64,000 bases of DNA from Myxocyprinus asiaticus (GCF_019703515.2 NC_059374.1:16032245-16096244), one strand, 5' to 3'; shown: positions 32,023-44,047, counted from the first letter of the stretch. Notes: a model not told the origin generated them from the letters alone. Program-made: numbers and translations.

Positions 32023-32705
32023 GGTGGACTATAAGAAGGAGGTCTATAATACTTGGTCAAAGTTATCCGTTGGAATTCCCATTAATCTCAACGGCAGTTT
32101 GCACACAGTTCCAAGCCCTTCGCTTGTGACTATTTAAAAATTAAATGATTTAAGCCAATTTCACACTTTTAAGAGGCCTAAAAAAAATCACTCTCAAAAT
32201 GTCTACTATTATATTATGAAGTATTCGTGATTTATATGTTGCTTGCAAAAAAATGTTATTCTGTCAGAGTGTACGGCTACTTTTGAATGGCAGTCAATGG
32301 ACAAATATGTTTTTTTGCATCAGAATGATGTAGTTACAACATCAGCAAGGACTAACTGGACCATGCTAACCAGAAAAAAAAAAAATCAAAAGTAACCAGT
32401 AGATTTCATAAGTATTTATTGATTTTTGTAGTTAACCTTTATACTAGCACTGTCAGTTTAATGAGTTAATTCAGTGTGATTAATTATATAAAAAATAGCA
32501 CATAAAAAAATTAACACAATTAATCATGTCCCCAGACAGTAATAAGGAATATTGCTACCACTGGAGCAATTTAAGCTTGAAGTTCCACCTGTTTTCAGCA
32601 GGGGGAAGTAAGAGAAACTTTGTATAGACAACATGCAATGTACAGAAAACAAACTGCACTCAGGCTTGCTTGATATTAAGGCAGCACAAGATGAGGACAC
32701 TTTCA

Positions 32706-32890
32706 CCTTCTGTCACTCACTTGACCTTGTGTCGATGTAGTGACACTAGAAGTTGCTCTTGAGAGCCCCGAACACCTCAGATCTTTGAGAAAAGGCCAAT
32801 GGAATTTGCATGCCACTCCCCCGGACATACGGGAATAAAAGGAGCTGGCTCGCAACCACTCATTCTGATTTTTTCTTCGGAGCCGAGCAG
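32706..32890 (+). repeat. DIRS left inverted terminal repeat
   Basis: Shares GTAGTGACACTAG, TTGAGAGCCCCGAACACC, ATCTTTGAGAAAAGGCCAAT and ATAAAAGGAGCTGGCTC, in inverse, with 38341-38574. ATAAAAGG may act as the TATA box. Its outermost 30 or so bases pair with the internal complementary region, not with the right repeat. Confidence 0.9.
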
Positions 32891-33506
32891 TTGTACTATC
32901 AGCGAGCTGAATACTACTGCTGTTCCATTCACCTCTTAAGAAGCGTATGCTGTTGGATATACGGCACATTTCCAGAGGCTTTCTCTCCTTCTGCACGACG
33001 AGTGCAGATTTCACCCCTGAACGCTTCGACAGCGCTAAAAGAGTGTATATTCCTGCTAAAGAGTATATTTTTACTTTATTAGAGCACACACATTGACGTT
33101 GAACATCTTTTTAAAGACGCGTCTTTATAAAGATGCCTTTCCGTCTTTGTGTGATTCCTGGATGCGGTCGCTATCTCTCCGCTTCCGACAACCACGGGAC
33201 GTTCATGGATGGTTCATGTTCTCATTGCTAGAATATGACCATGGCAACGTTGCGGTCGCGTTTTTCCTTCTTCTGTGGGAAAGCCATTCTAGCCGCCCCC
33301 TCGCGCCTCGCCTTTTACCTCCGGGTACAAGGCTGGCCCGGCTGGTGCTGGAGGCAATTTGCGGGCTTCAATGGGCGCGCCTCCGCCGGGTAAATCCCCG
33401 CAGACCTCCCATTCCCCAGCACGCTCGTTTGGCCCTGGCGAGTTCCGAGAGGAGAACAGCTCGCCCCAGGGCCAGCTTAGTGTCCCTTTAGGAGCTCCGG
33501 AGCAGG

Positions 33507-34554
33507 ATGAGTGCTGCATTGGAGAGCGTACTGGCGATGTCAGAAAATGAGGACTCGACTGGGCTGCAACCTTTGGGTCGGCCCGCCCATTCTGAGGCTG
33601 ACGGCGAGACAACCGCCATGCTTGCCCAGGCCGCCGTGTGTGTCGGGATGGAGTGGAAACTTCCACCCTCCCCTGAGCCCTCACGGCTAGATGATTGGTT
33701 TCTGGGTTCGGGGTGCCGCTCACAGCCATGCCACCCCTCCGGTCCCTTTCTTCCCGGAAGTGCACGACGAGCTGACAAGGTCATGGAGGGCACCTTTTTC
33801 TGCCCGAAATCGACCTCCCAGCTCTCTCACTACCCTCGATGGCGGGGCGGCCCACGGGTATACGGAAGTCCCTCAGGTGAATAAGTCGGTTGCGGTGCAC
33901 CTGTGCCCGCAAAGCGCAGCCACCTGGCGGGATTGCCCGGCACTCCCTTCCAAGGCCTGTAGGATGACGTCGTCTTGGGCGGCCAAAGCCTACAGCGCCG
34001 CTGGTCAGGCTGCCTCTGCCCTGCATGCATTGGCCCTCCTGCAAGTACACCAGGCCAAGGCACTAAAGGAACTGCACATGGGTAGTCCTGATCCCGATGT
34101 GATGCAGGAGCTGCGCTTGGCGACCGACCTTGCCCTCCGGGTGACGAAGGTCACGGTGTGAGCACTCGGGCAGGCAGTGTCCACCCTCGTGGTCCAGGAA
34201 CACCACCTGTGGCTGAATCTGATCCAGATGAGGGACGCGGACAAGGTTCGCTTTCTCAATGCCCCCATCTCCCAGATCGGCCTATTCGGTGACACCATCG
34301 AGGACTTCGACCAGCAGTTCTCGGTGGTGAGGAAGCAGACGGAGGCTATACAACACATCTTGCCCCGGCGTGGCTCAAGATCCCGTATCCCGTCTGCTCA
34401 CCGAGGGCGTCCCCCTGTGGCGGCGAAAGCCCAGGTGGCTCCGCCTCAGCCTGAGCCCAGTTCTTTGCCCCAGCGTAGAGCCCTCCGCAGGAAGCTGGTG
34501 CCTCCCGCCTCACGGGCCGGCACGAGGACCCGGAAGGCTCATAAGCGCCTCTGA
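33507..34554 (+). pseudogene. DIRS ORF1 (gag-like), frameshifted
   Basis: The gag-like protein of DIRS elements packages RNA; it has no known enzymatic role. The frame opens at 33507 (MSAALESVLAMSENED) and shifts near 33690. It then continues with PFFPEVHDELTRSWRAPF, the AATWRDCPALPSKACRM block and AAKAYSAAGQAASALHAL, all conserved in fish DIRS ORF1. A stop at 34159-34161 follows KVTV, after which the same frame goes on with LVVQEHHLWLNLIQMRDADK and LFGDTIEDFDQQFSVV to an arginine- and proline-rich end at 34554. One frameshift and one stop therefore separate it from an intact ORF. Confidence 0.8.
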
Positions 34555-34879
34555 GACGGACGACCCAGGGAGCAAGATGTCTGCTGCAAACCCGGAGCTG
34601 GTATCCATACCACTCCATCCCCCCCGTGGAGGGCCGGGAGGTAAATCCTTGGTTTCCTATTCTTTTATGTTCACCGCACCCCGAACGGGCTGCGGTACCC
34701 AAATTCTCAAAAGAGTGGTTTCCTTACTCCCTGGGTCACATAGTCAGTGTTTACGACAACCGTTATCACAGCAACTGGGCATTGAGCACCTGCGACTTAG
34801 ACCCCACGTAGGCGGGTCCCCCACCTTCACACGTCCAGTCGCACCACACTCACACCCACGGCCAGGTGGTTGTGACGGA

Positions 34880-36500
34880 CTATGAGGACGGTCAAAAAGT
34901 CCCTCCTCCCCCGTCACCGCCCCCCCCCCCCGATGCCGGGTATATGGAGCAAGGTAAGTGCTTTGACGGTCCCCTCAGCGCAGCCACGAGTTCGAGACAA
35001 AGCGAGGCTCCTCGACGTGGCATCCCCTGCTCCCTCCCGCCGCGAGGCCCCACCCACAGGTACGTTAAACGCGATCGTCCCCTTAGTGCCCCTCGCCCGG
35101 AGTTTGGACGCGTGGCTAGAGCTTTCCAACCTGTCACTGTGGTTGGCCAGGACCATCCGACTCATCTACGTGATCCAGTTCGCCAGGCGAGAACGCTGCC
35201 ACCTTGCGTGTGGAGGTCGCGACCCTTCTGCACAAGGGCGCGATAGAGCCTGTCCCTCCAGCAGAGATGAAGAAAGGGTTTCACAGCCCTTACTTCATCG
35301 TACCGAAGAAAGGCAGTGGGTTGCGGCCAATCTTGGACCTGCGAGTTATGAACCATGCCTTGCACAGACTCCCGTTCAAGATGCTGACACCAAAGCACAT
35401 TTTGCCGTGTGTCCAGCATCAAGATTGTTTCACGGCGGTAGACTTGAAGGATGCGTACTTTCATATCTCGGTGCTACCTCGACACAGACCATTCCTACGG
35501 TTTGCTTTCGACGGCTGGGCGTATCAGTACATGGTCCTCCCCTTCGGCCTTTCCCTGTCCCCTCGCATCTTCACGAAAGTCGCAGAGGCAGCTCTTGCCC
35601 CGTTTAGGGAAGTGGGTGTCCACTTACTCGACTACCTCGACGACTGGCTGATTCTAGCTCACTCTCGAGAGTTGCTATGCGCACACAGGGACCTCGTGCT
35701 CAGGGACCTCAGCTGGCTAGGGCTTTGGGTCAACTGGGAAAAGAGCAAGCTCTCCCCAGTTCAGAGCATCTCTTTTCTCGGCATGGAGTTAGACTCAGTC
35801 TCGATGATAGCGCGCCTCACGAGCGAGCGCACGCGGTCGGTGCTGAACTGCCTGAAGTCATTCAAGCAGAGAACAGCGGTTCCACTGAAATACTTTCAGA
35901 GGCTCCTGGGGCATATGGCATCCTCGGCGCCGGTCACGCCACTAGGGTTGATGCATATGAGACCGCTTCAGCACTGGCTTCAGACTCGAGTCCCGAGATA
36001 GGCGTGGCGCCGCGGCACACATCACATGGCCATCACGCTGATCTGCCGCCACTTGTTCAGCCCTTGGATAGACCTTGCATTTCTACGGCAGGAGTTCCCC
36101 TACAGCAAGTGTCCAGGCTCGTTGTCATTATGACAGATGCCTCCAAGTGAGGTGGTCCAGCTGATTTGGTGTCAGTTTGGCAAAGCACAAGTAGACCTAT
36201 TTGCCTCCCGAGAAACCTCCCACTGCCCACTCTGGTATTCTCCAACGGGGGCCCCCCTCAGCCCAGACGTGCTGGCACATAGCTGGCCCCGGGGGCTGTA
36301 CAAGTATGCGTTCCCCCCAGTGAGCCTACTTGCACAGACCCTGTGCAAGGTCAGGGAGGATGAGGAGCAGGTCACCCTCATGACCCCGTATTGGCCCACC
36401 CAGACTTGGTTCTCAGACCTCACACTTCTCGCAACAGCCCCTCCCTGGCGAATTCCCCTGAGGAAGGACCTTCTTTCTCAGGGACAGGGCATCATCTGAC
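34880..36500 (+). pseudogene. DIRS reverse transcriptase with deleted RNase H
   Basis: The polymerase core is open from 35204 to 36001. Motifs in order: KGAIEPVPP, SPYFIVPKKGSGLRPILDLR, FTAVDLKDAYFHI, LPFGLSLSPRIFTKV, and catalytic YLDDW at about 35629-35643, then KSKLSPVQSISFLGMELD. A TAG at 35999-36001 stands where relatives have Trp (PRWAW), so one change ended the frame. Further on, the RNase H entry VIMTDAS (about 36125-36145) is joined straight to EVVQLIWCQFGKAQVDLFAS. About 400 bp encoding the rest of RNase H are missing compared with the family as I know it. Upstream frames (34880-35200) are shifted. Confidence 0.88.
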
Positions 36501-36689
36501 ACCCATGCCCAGACCTCTGGAACCTCCATGTCTGGCCCTTGGACGGGACGCGGAAGACCTAAGTGGCCTACCACCAGCAGTGGAAGATACGATCACTCAG
36601 GCCAGAGCTTCCTCCATGAGGCATCCTTATACCCTGAAGTGGCGTTGGTTCGCGAATTGGTGTTCTTCCCGAGCTGAAGACCCTCAGAG

Positions 36690-37448
36690 ATGTGCAGTCG
36701 GGTCAGTGCGGCACACCACAACGCAGTGGACGGTAAGTCCTTCAGGTTCATCAGGTTCCTGAAAGGTGCCCGGAGGCTGAATCCTCCTAGGCCACGCCTG
36801 TTCCCCTCATGGGATCTCTCCGTGGTCCTCCTGGGCCTTCGCGGAGCCCGCTTTGAGCCGCAAGAGTCAGTCAAGTTGAAAGCCGTCTCCTTGAAGATGG
36901 CCCTCCTGATTGTGCTCACTTCCATCAAAAGGGTCAGGGACCTGCAAGCGTTCTCTGTCAGTGATACCTGCCTGGAGTTCGGTCCGGATGACTCTCATGT
37001 AATCCTGAGACCCTGGCCGGGCTATGTGCCCAAGGTTCCCACAACCTCCTTCAGGGATCAGGTGGGGAACCTGCAAGTGCTGCCTCAGGAGGAGGCAGAC
37101 CCAGCCCTGTTGTTGCTGTGTCCGGTGCGTACTTTGCGCATCTACTTGGATCGCATGCAGAGCTTTAGACGCTCTGAGCAGCTCTTTGTCTGCTTTGGTG
37201 GACAGCGGAAAGGGAATTCTGTCTCCAAACAGAGGCTTGCCCACTGGTTTGTGGATGCCATCGCTATGGCATACCAGGCCCAGGCCGTGCCCGCACCTTC
37301 GGGAATACAAGCACACTCCACAAGGAGTCTGGCATCCTTGTGGGCACTGGCCCATGGCACCTATCTAGCAGAAATCTGCAGGGCAGCTGGGCGACACCCA
37401 ATACCTTCGAGATTTTACTATCTCCGGGTTGAGCCGGTTTTGTCCTGA
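36690..37448 (+). pseudogene. DIRS tyrosine recombinase, N-terminally damaged
   Basis: A 252-codon frame. This enzyme integrates the circular cDNA by cutting with a tyrosine. Visible motifs are SIKRVRDLQAFSV with the first catalytic arginine region, DSHVILRPWPGYVPK, LLLLCPVRTLR, QLFVCFGG, QAHSTRSLASLWAL containing the HxxR pair, and CRAAG followed by SRFYYLRVEP with the nucleophilic Tyr. The catalytic half therefore looks complete. The N-terminal DNA-binding half is broken: 36500-36690 is in other frames and a stretch around 36700 that should encode the core-binding helices is missing. No good start codon exists for a full-length protein. Confidence 0.85.
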
Positions 37449-38217
37449 GTTCTGTCAGGAACGAACAGGTAAGTTCGGGAATACGGACAGCTGGCCGGGT
37501 GTATCGCTTGCGTATAGCGCCTTTCCCCTCCAAAGAGGTGAAGATGTGTGCTTCTTTTCCCATGCGAGTTCAGGAACCCGTGAACCCTGGATGCCCTTCC
37601 TCCCTAGCCCTGTGGCTCACGAATTCAGCGGAGGAATTCACAGCCGGAATCAGTACGTGTGCTAATATGTCCTTACTGAGGTAGGTGCTCCACAGGTGCC
37701 AGTTACTCCGGTAACCCCCTGTGATGTATTTTCCACAGTATGGTCTTCCTGTCAGCAGACCTGCATCTCCCTTCGACAGAGCCCTCTCTGTCCTGGTCGC
37801 CATGTTTGTAGAGCTCCTCCCCTTTCAGGCAGGACCTACCACCGCTCCTCTTCAATGTGCGGGTCTGAGCCCACATGACGTGCTTGCCACAAGTTACCTT
37901 CCCTCCGGGCAGGATGTGGTCTCTGCGGGGTCTTTTCCCCATGAAGGAATAGGATAGGAAAAGAACACCTTCCCCGGCGCATATATTGAGCGTTAAAATG
38001 GCCCCAGCCAAATAACTGAATACTCAGTGGAGAGAAAACATAGAGAGAAAAGGCCGTGGCTGGCGCGGCCTGCTTCCATACTAGATACGTCTTTTTGGGG
38101 CGTTGGGGGAGGCTACGTGCAGACCGGTGCACCTGCTACTACGCACGCAGCAGCTTGCTTGCACCTGCACCGGCAGTCCACATAACATGGTTCAGCTAGT
38201 TGTGGCATTTCGTATAG
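37449..38217 (+). other. DIRS 3' region without ORF
   Basis: Sequence between the recombinase stop and the internal complementary region. GC-rich, in keeping with the rest of the element, with only short frames. No methyltransferase-like ORF, present in some DIRS groups, is visible. Confidence 0.6.
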
Positions 38218-38290
38218 GGACCCCTAGTGTCACAACATTGACACAATGTCGAGTGATTGACAGAAGGGGAACGTCTTGGTTACTATTGTA
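38218..38290 (+). repeat. DIRS internal complementary region
   Basis: Its reverse complement contains CCTTCTGTCAATCACTCGAC and TGACACTAGGGGTC, matching the outer edge of the left terminal repeat (32705-32755). It also carries GGGAACGT and GTAACTGTC blocks related to the right edge. DIRS elements use such a region to complete their ends during replication. Confidence 0.82.
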
Positions 38291-38340
38291 ACTGTCCCCC
38301 TTGCCACAATGCTGTACTACCTGCTGAAATGGCCGAGATC

Positions 38341-38574
38341 CTGTCTCGGCTCCTCAGCACAAAACCTGAATGAGTGGTTGTGAGCCAGCTCCTTTTATAC
38401 CAGTCTGTCCGGGGGAGTGGCATCCAAATTCCTCTTGCCAATTCTCATTGGCCTTTTCTCAAAGATCTGAGGTGTTCGGGGCTCTCAAGAGTGACCCCTA
38501 GTGTCACTACATGGACACAACATCTCGTTTCCTCCATCAGGGAACAGAGGTTACGACAGTAACTGAGACGTTCT
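38341..38574 (-). repeat. DIRS right inverted terminal repeat
   Basis: Inverse of the left repeat from CTGTCTCGGCTCC outward, and about 50 bases longer at the outer edge (GGAACAGAGGTTACGACAGT), as usual for the asymmetric ends of DIRS elements. Confidence 0.9.
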
Positions 38575-39096
38575 TCGTTCAAACACAGCTGGACAGAGAT
38601 CAATACCGAATTCAGGGATCTTGAGATGTTTTTTTTTTTTTTTTTTTTTTTTTGACACAGTGACCTAAAAATGCTGTGTTTATAATGCTGCAAAAGTGTC
38701 TCTCTAAGGCATGTGTATACACTGATATGTCCTTGGAAAAGCCCTTATAATAAATCTGTCTCAGACAGATTGAAGAATTCAATTGAAAAAATGATTGCTG
38801 TGGACTGTAGGTCAGTGGCTTATGTTCAGTACTATGGAAATAAATAATATATTGATTTCTAAAGCCACTTTTTGCATTATCGGTGCTTTACTCTGCACCA
38901 ATAATGTGATACATTTTAATTACCTAAATTATTATATTTATAATATAGCTATTTTAACTTATTTAAACATTACATATTGGATTATTATTATTTAAGGTCC
39001 TTTCTCTGCAAATATTTATATTTGTGATTAATTGCAATTAATTTGATTAATTAAATGTAATAATTCAATAAAAATTTAAATCGATTGACAGTCCTA

Positions 39097-39620
39097 GTTA
39101 AACTTTCCTTTTTGTACATTTGTATAGATACTCAAATGTACAATATCATCATATTCACAGTATTTACACATGTGCTAAATGTAAGTGCTTTTACATATGT
39201 ATAGCTTCAGAGACTTACAAATCCGAATCCTCTTACACCTGCTCAGAACTGAAATTCCCTGATCTTTGAGGATATTGCTGCAGCAAGGTCAATACTCAGA
39301 CAATTTGATAGCAGTACCCTTATTTATCAGTACATAATGGAGAAACTTTGTTTGAGAAAGATCTTTTTAATGGCATATTTATTTATGAATGACAACCAGA
39401 TGTGACTAATAAAAGTATATTAATTTCCACTCTTTATATGACTAAATTTAATTTTATCATCAAACCTCGACAAGTATGAAATATAAGTGAAACACCTTTG
39501 ATATTATGTTGTAATATTATTGTGTGTTTCACTCATTTCACAATTGTGTGTTCTGTCAAAGTTGTTCTGTAACATCTGATTATTTGAACCCCAATGAATT
39601 CATAATCATTTGGATGTCTC
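39097..39620. other. AT-rich noncoding DNA, nothing recognised
   Basis: No coding or repeat motif was seen. Confidence 0.5.
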
Positions 39621-39623
39621 TAA

Positions 39624-40206
39624 GGCCACGTACAAATTAATATTTTTTTCATTTTATGCATCTTTTTCTCTACGTTTTGGTCTTCTGTCCACACTGAGAT
39701 GGCATTTTTGACAGTGAAAACTGTGATTTTCGAAAACACTCTCCCAGGTTGATACATTTGAAAACTCCTTCTTCACGTTGCAGTGTGGATAGTGAAAACA
39801 GAGATATCTGAAAATGATGACATTTTTGTTGTCATGTGACACAGTCATGTGATCCATTCAACCCAAAACAATCAAGATGGTGGCCCATATTATAGCGGCA
39901 TTGTTGTGCCTGTTATTCACTTTAATAGCATTGTTAAAGAAAATGTGTACTTTCTACAACCTTTACACTACATTCCTTCAAAGGCGACATGAAGTTTACT
40001 CGGAATTGCTGTCCAGCGACAAAACACAAGGACGATTTAATTTCAGACCGTACATGGAATGGAAATTTTTTCATGTGCAGTTAGGGGATTTACTATTTAT
40101 CTAACATTTTAGTGTGGACAAGCAACTTTTGGAAAATGCTTGAAAATTGCAATGTGGACGGAGACCGTTTCAAAAATGCAGTTGTTGGATTAAAGTGGAC
40201 GTAGCC
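39624..40206. mobile_element. TAA-flanked nonautonomous DNA element
   Basis: The ends GGCCACGTACAAATTAATA and, reversed, GGCTACGTCCACTTTAATCC are inverted, and TAA lies at 39621-39623 and 40207-40209. Subterminal GTCCACACTGAGATGGCATT and its relatives repeat in inverse. A 75-codon frame at 39877-40104 starts MVAHIIAALLCLLFTLIAL, a hydrophobic segment, then a basic part. It resembles no transposase I can name and could be the start of a lost longer protein. The 3-bp duplication fits PIF-Harbinger or ISL2EU-like groups. Confidence 0.75.
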
Positions 40207-40342
40207 TAAAGTTGTTCAAACTTAAAAGTGTTTGCGTTTCAGATGCTGTCAATACATGGATATTGTACAGTGTTTCAGAATCTATGCAAATGTACGAAAG
40301 TGTATGTGTGATAGATATTTTCTATACTGGTCTATTAATATG

Positions 40343-40900
40343 GCCAGCAGCCATATCACCCAGTAGCTCAAGACTGGTTGACTACTGAAGCTAAGCAGGG
40401 CTGATCCTGGTCATTATCTGGATGGGAGACCTTCTGGAAAAACTATGGTTGCTGCTGGAAGATGTATTAGGGAGTCCAGCAGGTGGTGTTCACCCTGCAG
40501 ACCTGTGTAGGTCCTAATGCCCCAGTATAATGATGGGGACACTATATTGTAAAAAGGCACTGTCCTTTGGATGAGACTTCAAACTGAGGTCCTGACTCTC
40601 TGTGGTCATTAAAAATCCCAGAGTAGGGGTGTAACCCCTGGCCAAATTCACCCCACTGGCCCTTATCAATCATGGCTTCTTAATAATCCCTGTCTGTTAA
40701 TTGGCTATATCACTCCACTTCTCCTCTCCACCAATAGCTGGTGTGTGGTGAGTGTACTGGTGCACTATGGCTGCTGTTGCATCATCCAGGTGGATGCTGC
40801 ACACTGGTGGTGGTTTAGGAGAGTCCTCTGTTCACTGTGTAAAGTGCTTTGAGTGTAGTGTCAGAAAAAGCGCTATATAAATGTAATGTTCATTCATTCA
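40343..40900 (+). mobile_element. SINE3 (5S rRNA-derived SINE)
   Basis: The head is 5S-rRNA-like: CAGCCATATCACCC at the start, box A GAAGCTAAGCAGGG (40387-40400) and box C GATGGGAGAC (40421-40430), the internal RNA polymerase III promoter of 5S genes. A long body follows, then a LINE-like tail GTAAAGTGCTTTGAGTGTAG and AAGCGCTATATAAATGTAAT with ATTC repeats at the end, which recruits a partner LINE. This matches SINE3 as described from zebrafish. It is not a functional 5S gene. Confidence 0.93.
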
Positions 40901-43300
40901 TTGTGGTATGAACTATTTCAGATAAACTCACCCTTAAATAGCATGTGTTAAAACAATTACAACAAACTGTAATTGGTTGCTTTTTATGTTGGTCAGACTG
41001 ATGACCTTTCCTGCCTCAGTTGGCGGTTCTTGGCCAGAAAAAGCTGCAAAATGGATTAGATTCATTGCCAATAATCAAAAGTCTGCCTATGAGACTAGTT
41101 GGGCTGGTAGGTCTGCCCCAGCATTGGCAGCTTCTAGTAATAGATCATTAGGTTCTCTCTTAGCTCTAGGTGACCTGTCATGACTGCCCCAACATTCCCC
41201 TCTCTCTGTCTAGGCTTACAACCTGAAAAGGATCAGTTATCACTACACTGAACCGCAAATGCTTGTCTCAACACTTATTTAAGTATGTCTTCAGGATTTG
41301 GTGGAGTGTTAACAGAGCCTTCTCTGTTATGAGAAGATGCTTGCTTTGAAAAAACAATGCTTTGGGAAATCGATGGCCTCATACAGGATCAGGTCTATGC
41401 TGTCTAAAGAGACAATTATTTTTTTTTCAGTTATTGTAAACTGCCATTTTTGGGCAGATGGCTTTAGATGATAAACTAGCTTTTTTTTTAAGGGAAAACA
41501 GTTAAAGCTTTGGTAAAGAGCCATCTAGGTCAATCAAAGGACACTGTGTCTGTACATGCTGTGTTAGTCTTGATTATTAGCTTTGTTCCTCCAGTTATCG
41601 TTGTTCATTGCTGCTGATTGAACGTGATCAATACAGCCATTCTGAACAATGAAACTAGAGTGCAGATGTGAATCGGTATGAGAGAGCCCCTTCCTTTCTT
41701 CCATCCTTCCTTCTTGAAAAAGGGAGAAGTTCAGGCTAACTTTACAGTACATACAAACAACTACTTAGATTCTCAGCTTGAATCTTATAGCATGTCAGAC
41801 ACAATAGTTCTGTTCCAAAACCTAGTAAACTGCCTTAGGGGGCATTCACACAGGACGTATTGTTGTATTCCATTTATGTAATTTTTCAATTGTTGGTCTA
41901 GGTACCATCAGTAGGCTTGGACTGAGACTCCTTGGTGCTCCTGGGCATGAACTCCTCTATGGAACTTCATAAACCATAAAATAACTTTTTAAAATCCTCA
42001 TCCAGTAATAATAAATGACCGTGATTGACCCATCCTGACCAGCGCTGAGAAAAGTAACAGGTGCCACACCTCTGCTTCAGCAGCAGTTTGGACCTCTGGA
42101 AAATAGTTTTCTACACCCGATTAATGATACTGAAAAACTTGATTAAACCTTTGAACTTTAAAGATTTGAATGGACCAGTGGTTGAACAGATGATGTGGTG
42201 CTCTTGTGGTTAATCCAGCCCTTTGTGTCAAATGAATTTTTTTGGCTATTTCATAATTTTTGCCATTTTACGACTTTTTTCAAAAAATTGTCTCAGTCTT
42301 GATGTTTTTGACTGCAAGAATGCATCCTGTTTAAATGCACCCTTATTGTACTGCCCAGGTAACTACCTTCTAAGGCAGCATCCTAACTGAAATGGAACTT
42401 CATAAGTGGATAATTTGCACAAACAGAGCATGTTGCCATGTAAACAACGTGATAGTCAAATGGAACCTTTTCACATTTCTGGGTTTGAAACGTGGACGTA
42501 AAATTTTATAGACGTACAAAGCAAATATTATTTAAAATAATATTATAAATATTATAAAATATTATTATTAATATTAACAAAAGAAAAGTCCATTATTACA
42601 TTTTCACAACTTTCCAAAAGAGAGGAAAAAATAAATAAAAAAAAAAAAAATAAATAAAAAAAAAGAGAGATGGATTATGAGAAGGGAAAAGTGTCAAATT
42701 TACTGCCACTCCCTCAGCATCTGTATTTTAAACCCCATCGCAGCAATTCTTTTCTATTAATAACAGGGTAAAATAACACAAAGTATCATGATATAAATGT
42801 AGATTAAATCATATAAAAATTGGAAATAAAAAAGTTAGATTAGATTTACCCTGCTAAATTAAGGCGGAAATTCGTCATCACAGTCAGAGAGTCCATAAAC
42901 AAAAAATACATAGCACACAAAAAACATTGGTTAAAATTGTTTTTATTACATATAAATAATATATGTAAATTGTATTATTACATTTTGGTATTGGATGAAA
43001 TATTGCTTTATATTAATGATGACATTTTATTTATATTGCCTTCTCTGTAAAGGATACATGCACTGCTACCTTTTACCAATTTGGCCATTTTGGCCAAAAA
43101 AAATAAAAGAAATAAATATTGGGCAAAATAGGGCTTAATCTATTTAAAAGCCATCATAATTATGCTGCCTACTTTTTGGAACAGTCTTCATGTCAATCTA
43201 CACTGCAAAAATGTTTAACCTTTTTAGGTTAACCTTTTTGTGCTTCATGGGTATTCATCTATTGTTTTTATTGAATAAAAAAACAAAATCGAAATCAAGG
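40901..43300. other. Long noncoding stretch
   Basis: No coding signal. GGGGGCATTCACACAGGACG near 41838 resembles a Harbinger-like repeat end, and 42620-42667 is A-rich simple DNA. The rest is unrecognised. Confidence 0.45.
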
Positions 43301-43415
43301 AATTAACCTGAAAAACAGGTACTGAAAATGTTAGTACACAACTCTCGGCGCAACCCCGCCCCCACTCTCCCTTTGCATCTGTGCGCAAACCTGGCCCCAC
43401 TTGCTCACAAGTTCT

Positions 43416-43560
43416 CCTGCAACATGGAGGGAGACACATCGCCAGTTCACACTGCCGAAGAAGACCTGGTTAGTACAAAGAAAAAACAATGGTTCAATTA
43501 TTTGGAGATGGTTTGTATTTAAAAGATCAAATGAGCAGCAAAACAGCTGCATGCTGTTTG
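43416..43560 (+). pseudogene. BED-finger hAT transposase start (fragment)
   Basis: A frame from ATG at 43424 reads MEGDTSPVHTAEEDLVSTKK. With a one-base shift it continues SIIWRWFVFKRSNEQQ. This pairing of an acidic start and the WxWF entry of a BED zinc finger is characteristic of hAT transposases of the ZBED type. The cysteines and histidines of the finger and all catalytic parts are missing. Only about 45 codons are recognisable. Confidence 0.5.
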
Positions 43561-44045
43561 ACTGACAGGCGGCTTGTGTGTGTGTGGCACGCTTTACATG
43601 CGCATGTGCTCCGAGAACGCTTGTGGTTAAACGGTCTAATACATTTCAAATTCTGCCAAAATGCTCATCTTAGGTGTTCATGTAAAAACAGAGAATTATG
43701 TTTAAAGTGAATGTAAACATTGGGGGGAAAACTGATTTGTATCGAAATGTATGACTTGTACGTTTAAATGTAACCTAATAGACCAGCTGCTGTCTAGTGT
43801 ATCCTTAATATTAATCAAACAAAAATAACAACAAAACAACAAAACCACTCACTGCTCTTGGCTGGGTAACTTTACTTGTATAACTCTAGTATAAAAGTAT
43901 TAAAGTATTCATACACGGAAGACCAGTAGAAGTTTTATGTCAGATTCATTCTGAATGTTTAATTGAATACTTGATACTGATAATTATTTTAAAAAGCTGT
44001 TAAAACACACTGTTTTCTTAATTTGTATTTTATTATTCTATAGTG

Positions 44046-44047
<2 letters not shown>

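Larger units (their letters stand above)
32705..38575 (+). mobile_element. DIRS-type tyrosine recombinase retrotransposon
   Basis: A 5.9-kb element with the full DIRS layout: inverted terminal repeats (32706-32890 and 38341-38574), a gag-like region, reverse transcriptase, a damaged RNase H, a tyrosine recombinase, and an internal complementary region near 38218-38290 matching the outer left end. It has no integrase and no LTRs, as expected, and produces no target duplication. Coding parts carry stops, frameshifts and deletions, so it is inactive, but the protein segments are well conserved, suggesting fairly recent loss. GC content is clearly higher than in the flanks. Confidence 0.92.
32445..39096. 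mobile_element. hAT-like element split by the DIRS insertion
   Basis: The left part (32445-32700) begins CTAGCACTGTCAGTTTAATG and matches 2424-2680. The right part (about 38576-39096) ends AAATCGATTGACAGTCCTAG, inverse to the left end. Removal of the DIRS element would leave roughly 780 bp. A poly(T) run at about 38629-38653 lies in the right part. No exact outer target duplication was seen. Confidence 0.65.

Noticed and set aside
34882..35607. A 241-codon frame overlapping the DIRS reverse transcriptase
   Set aside because: It is in a different frame from the YLDDW polymerase and has no motif; its length comes from the GC-rich DNA.
40343..40460. A 5S rRNA gene
   Set aside because: Box A and box C are present but the sequence diverges from 5S and runs straight into a SINE body and LINE-like tail; it is the SINE3 head.
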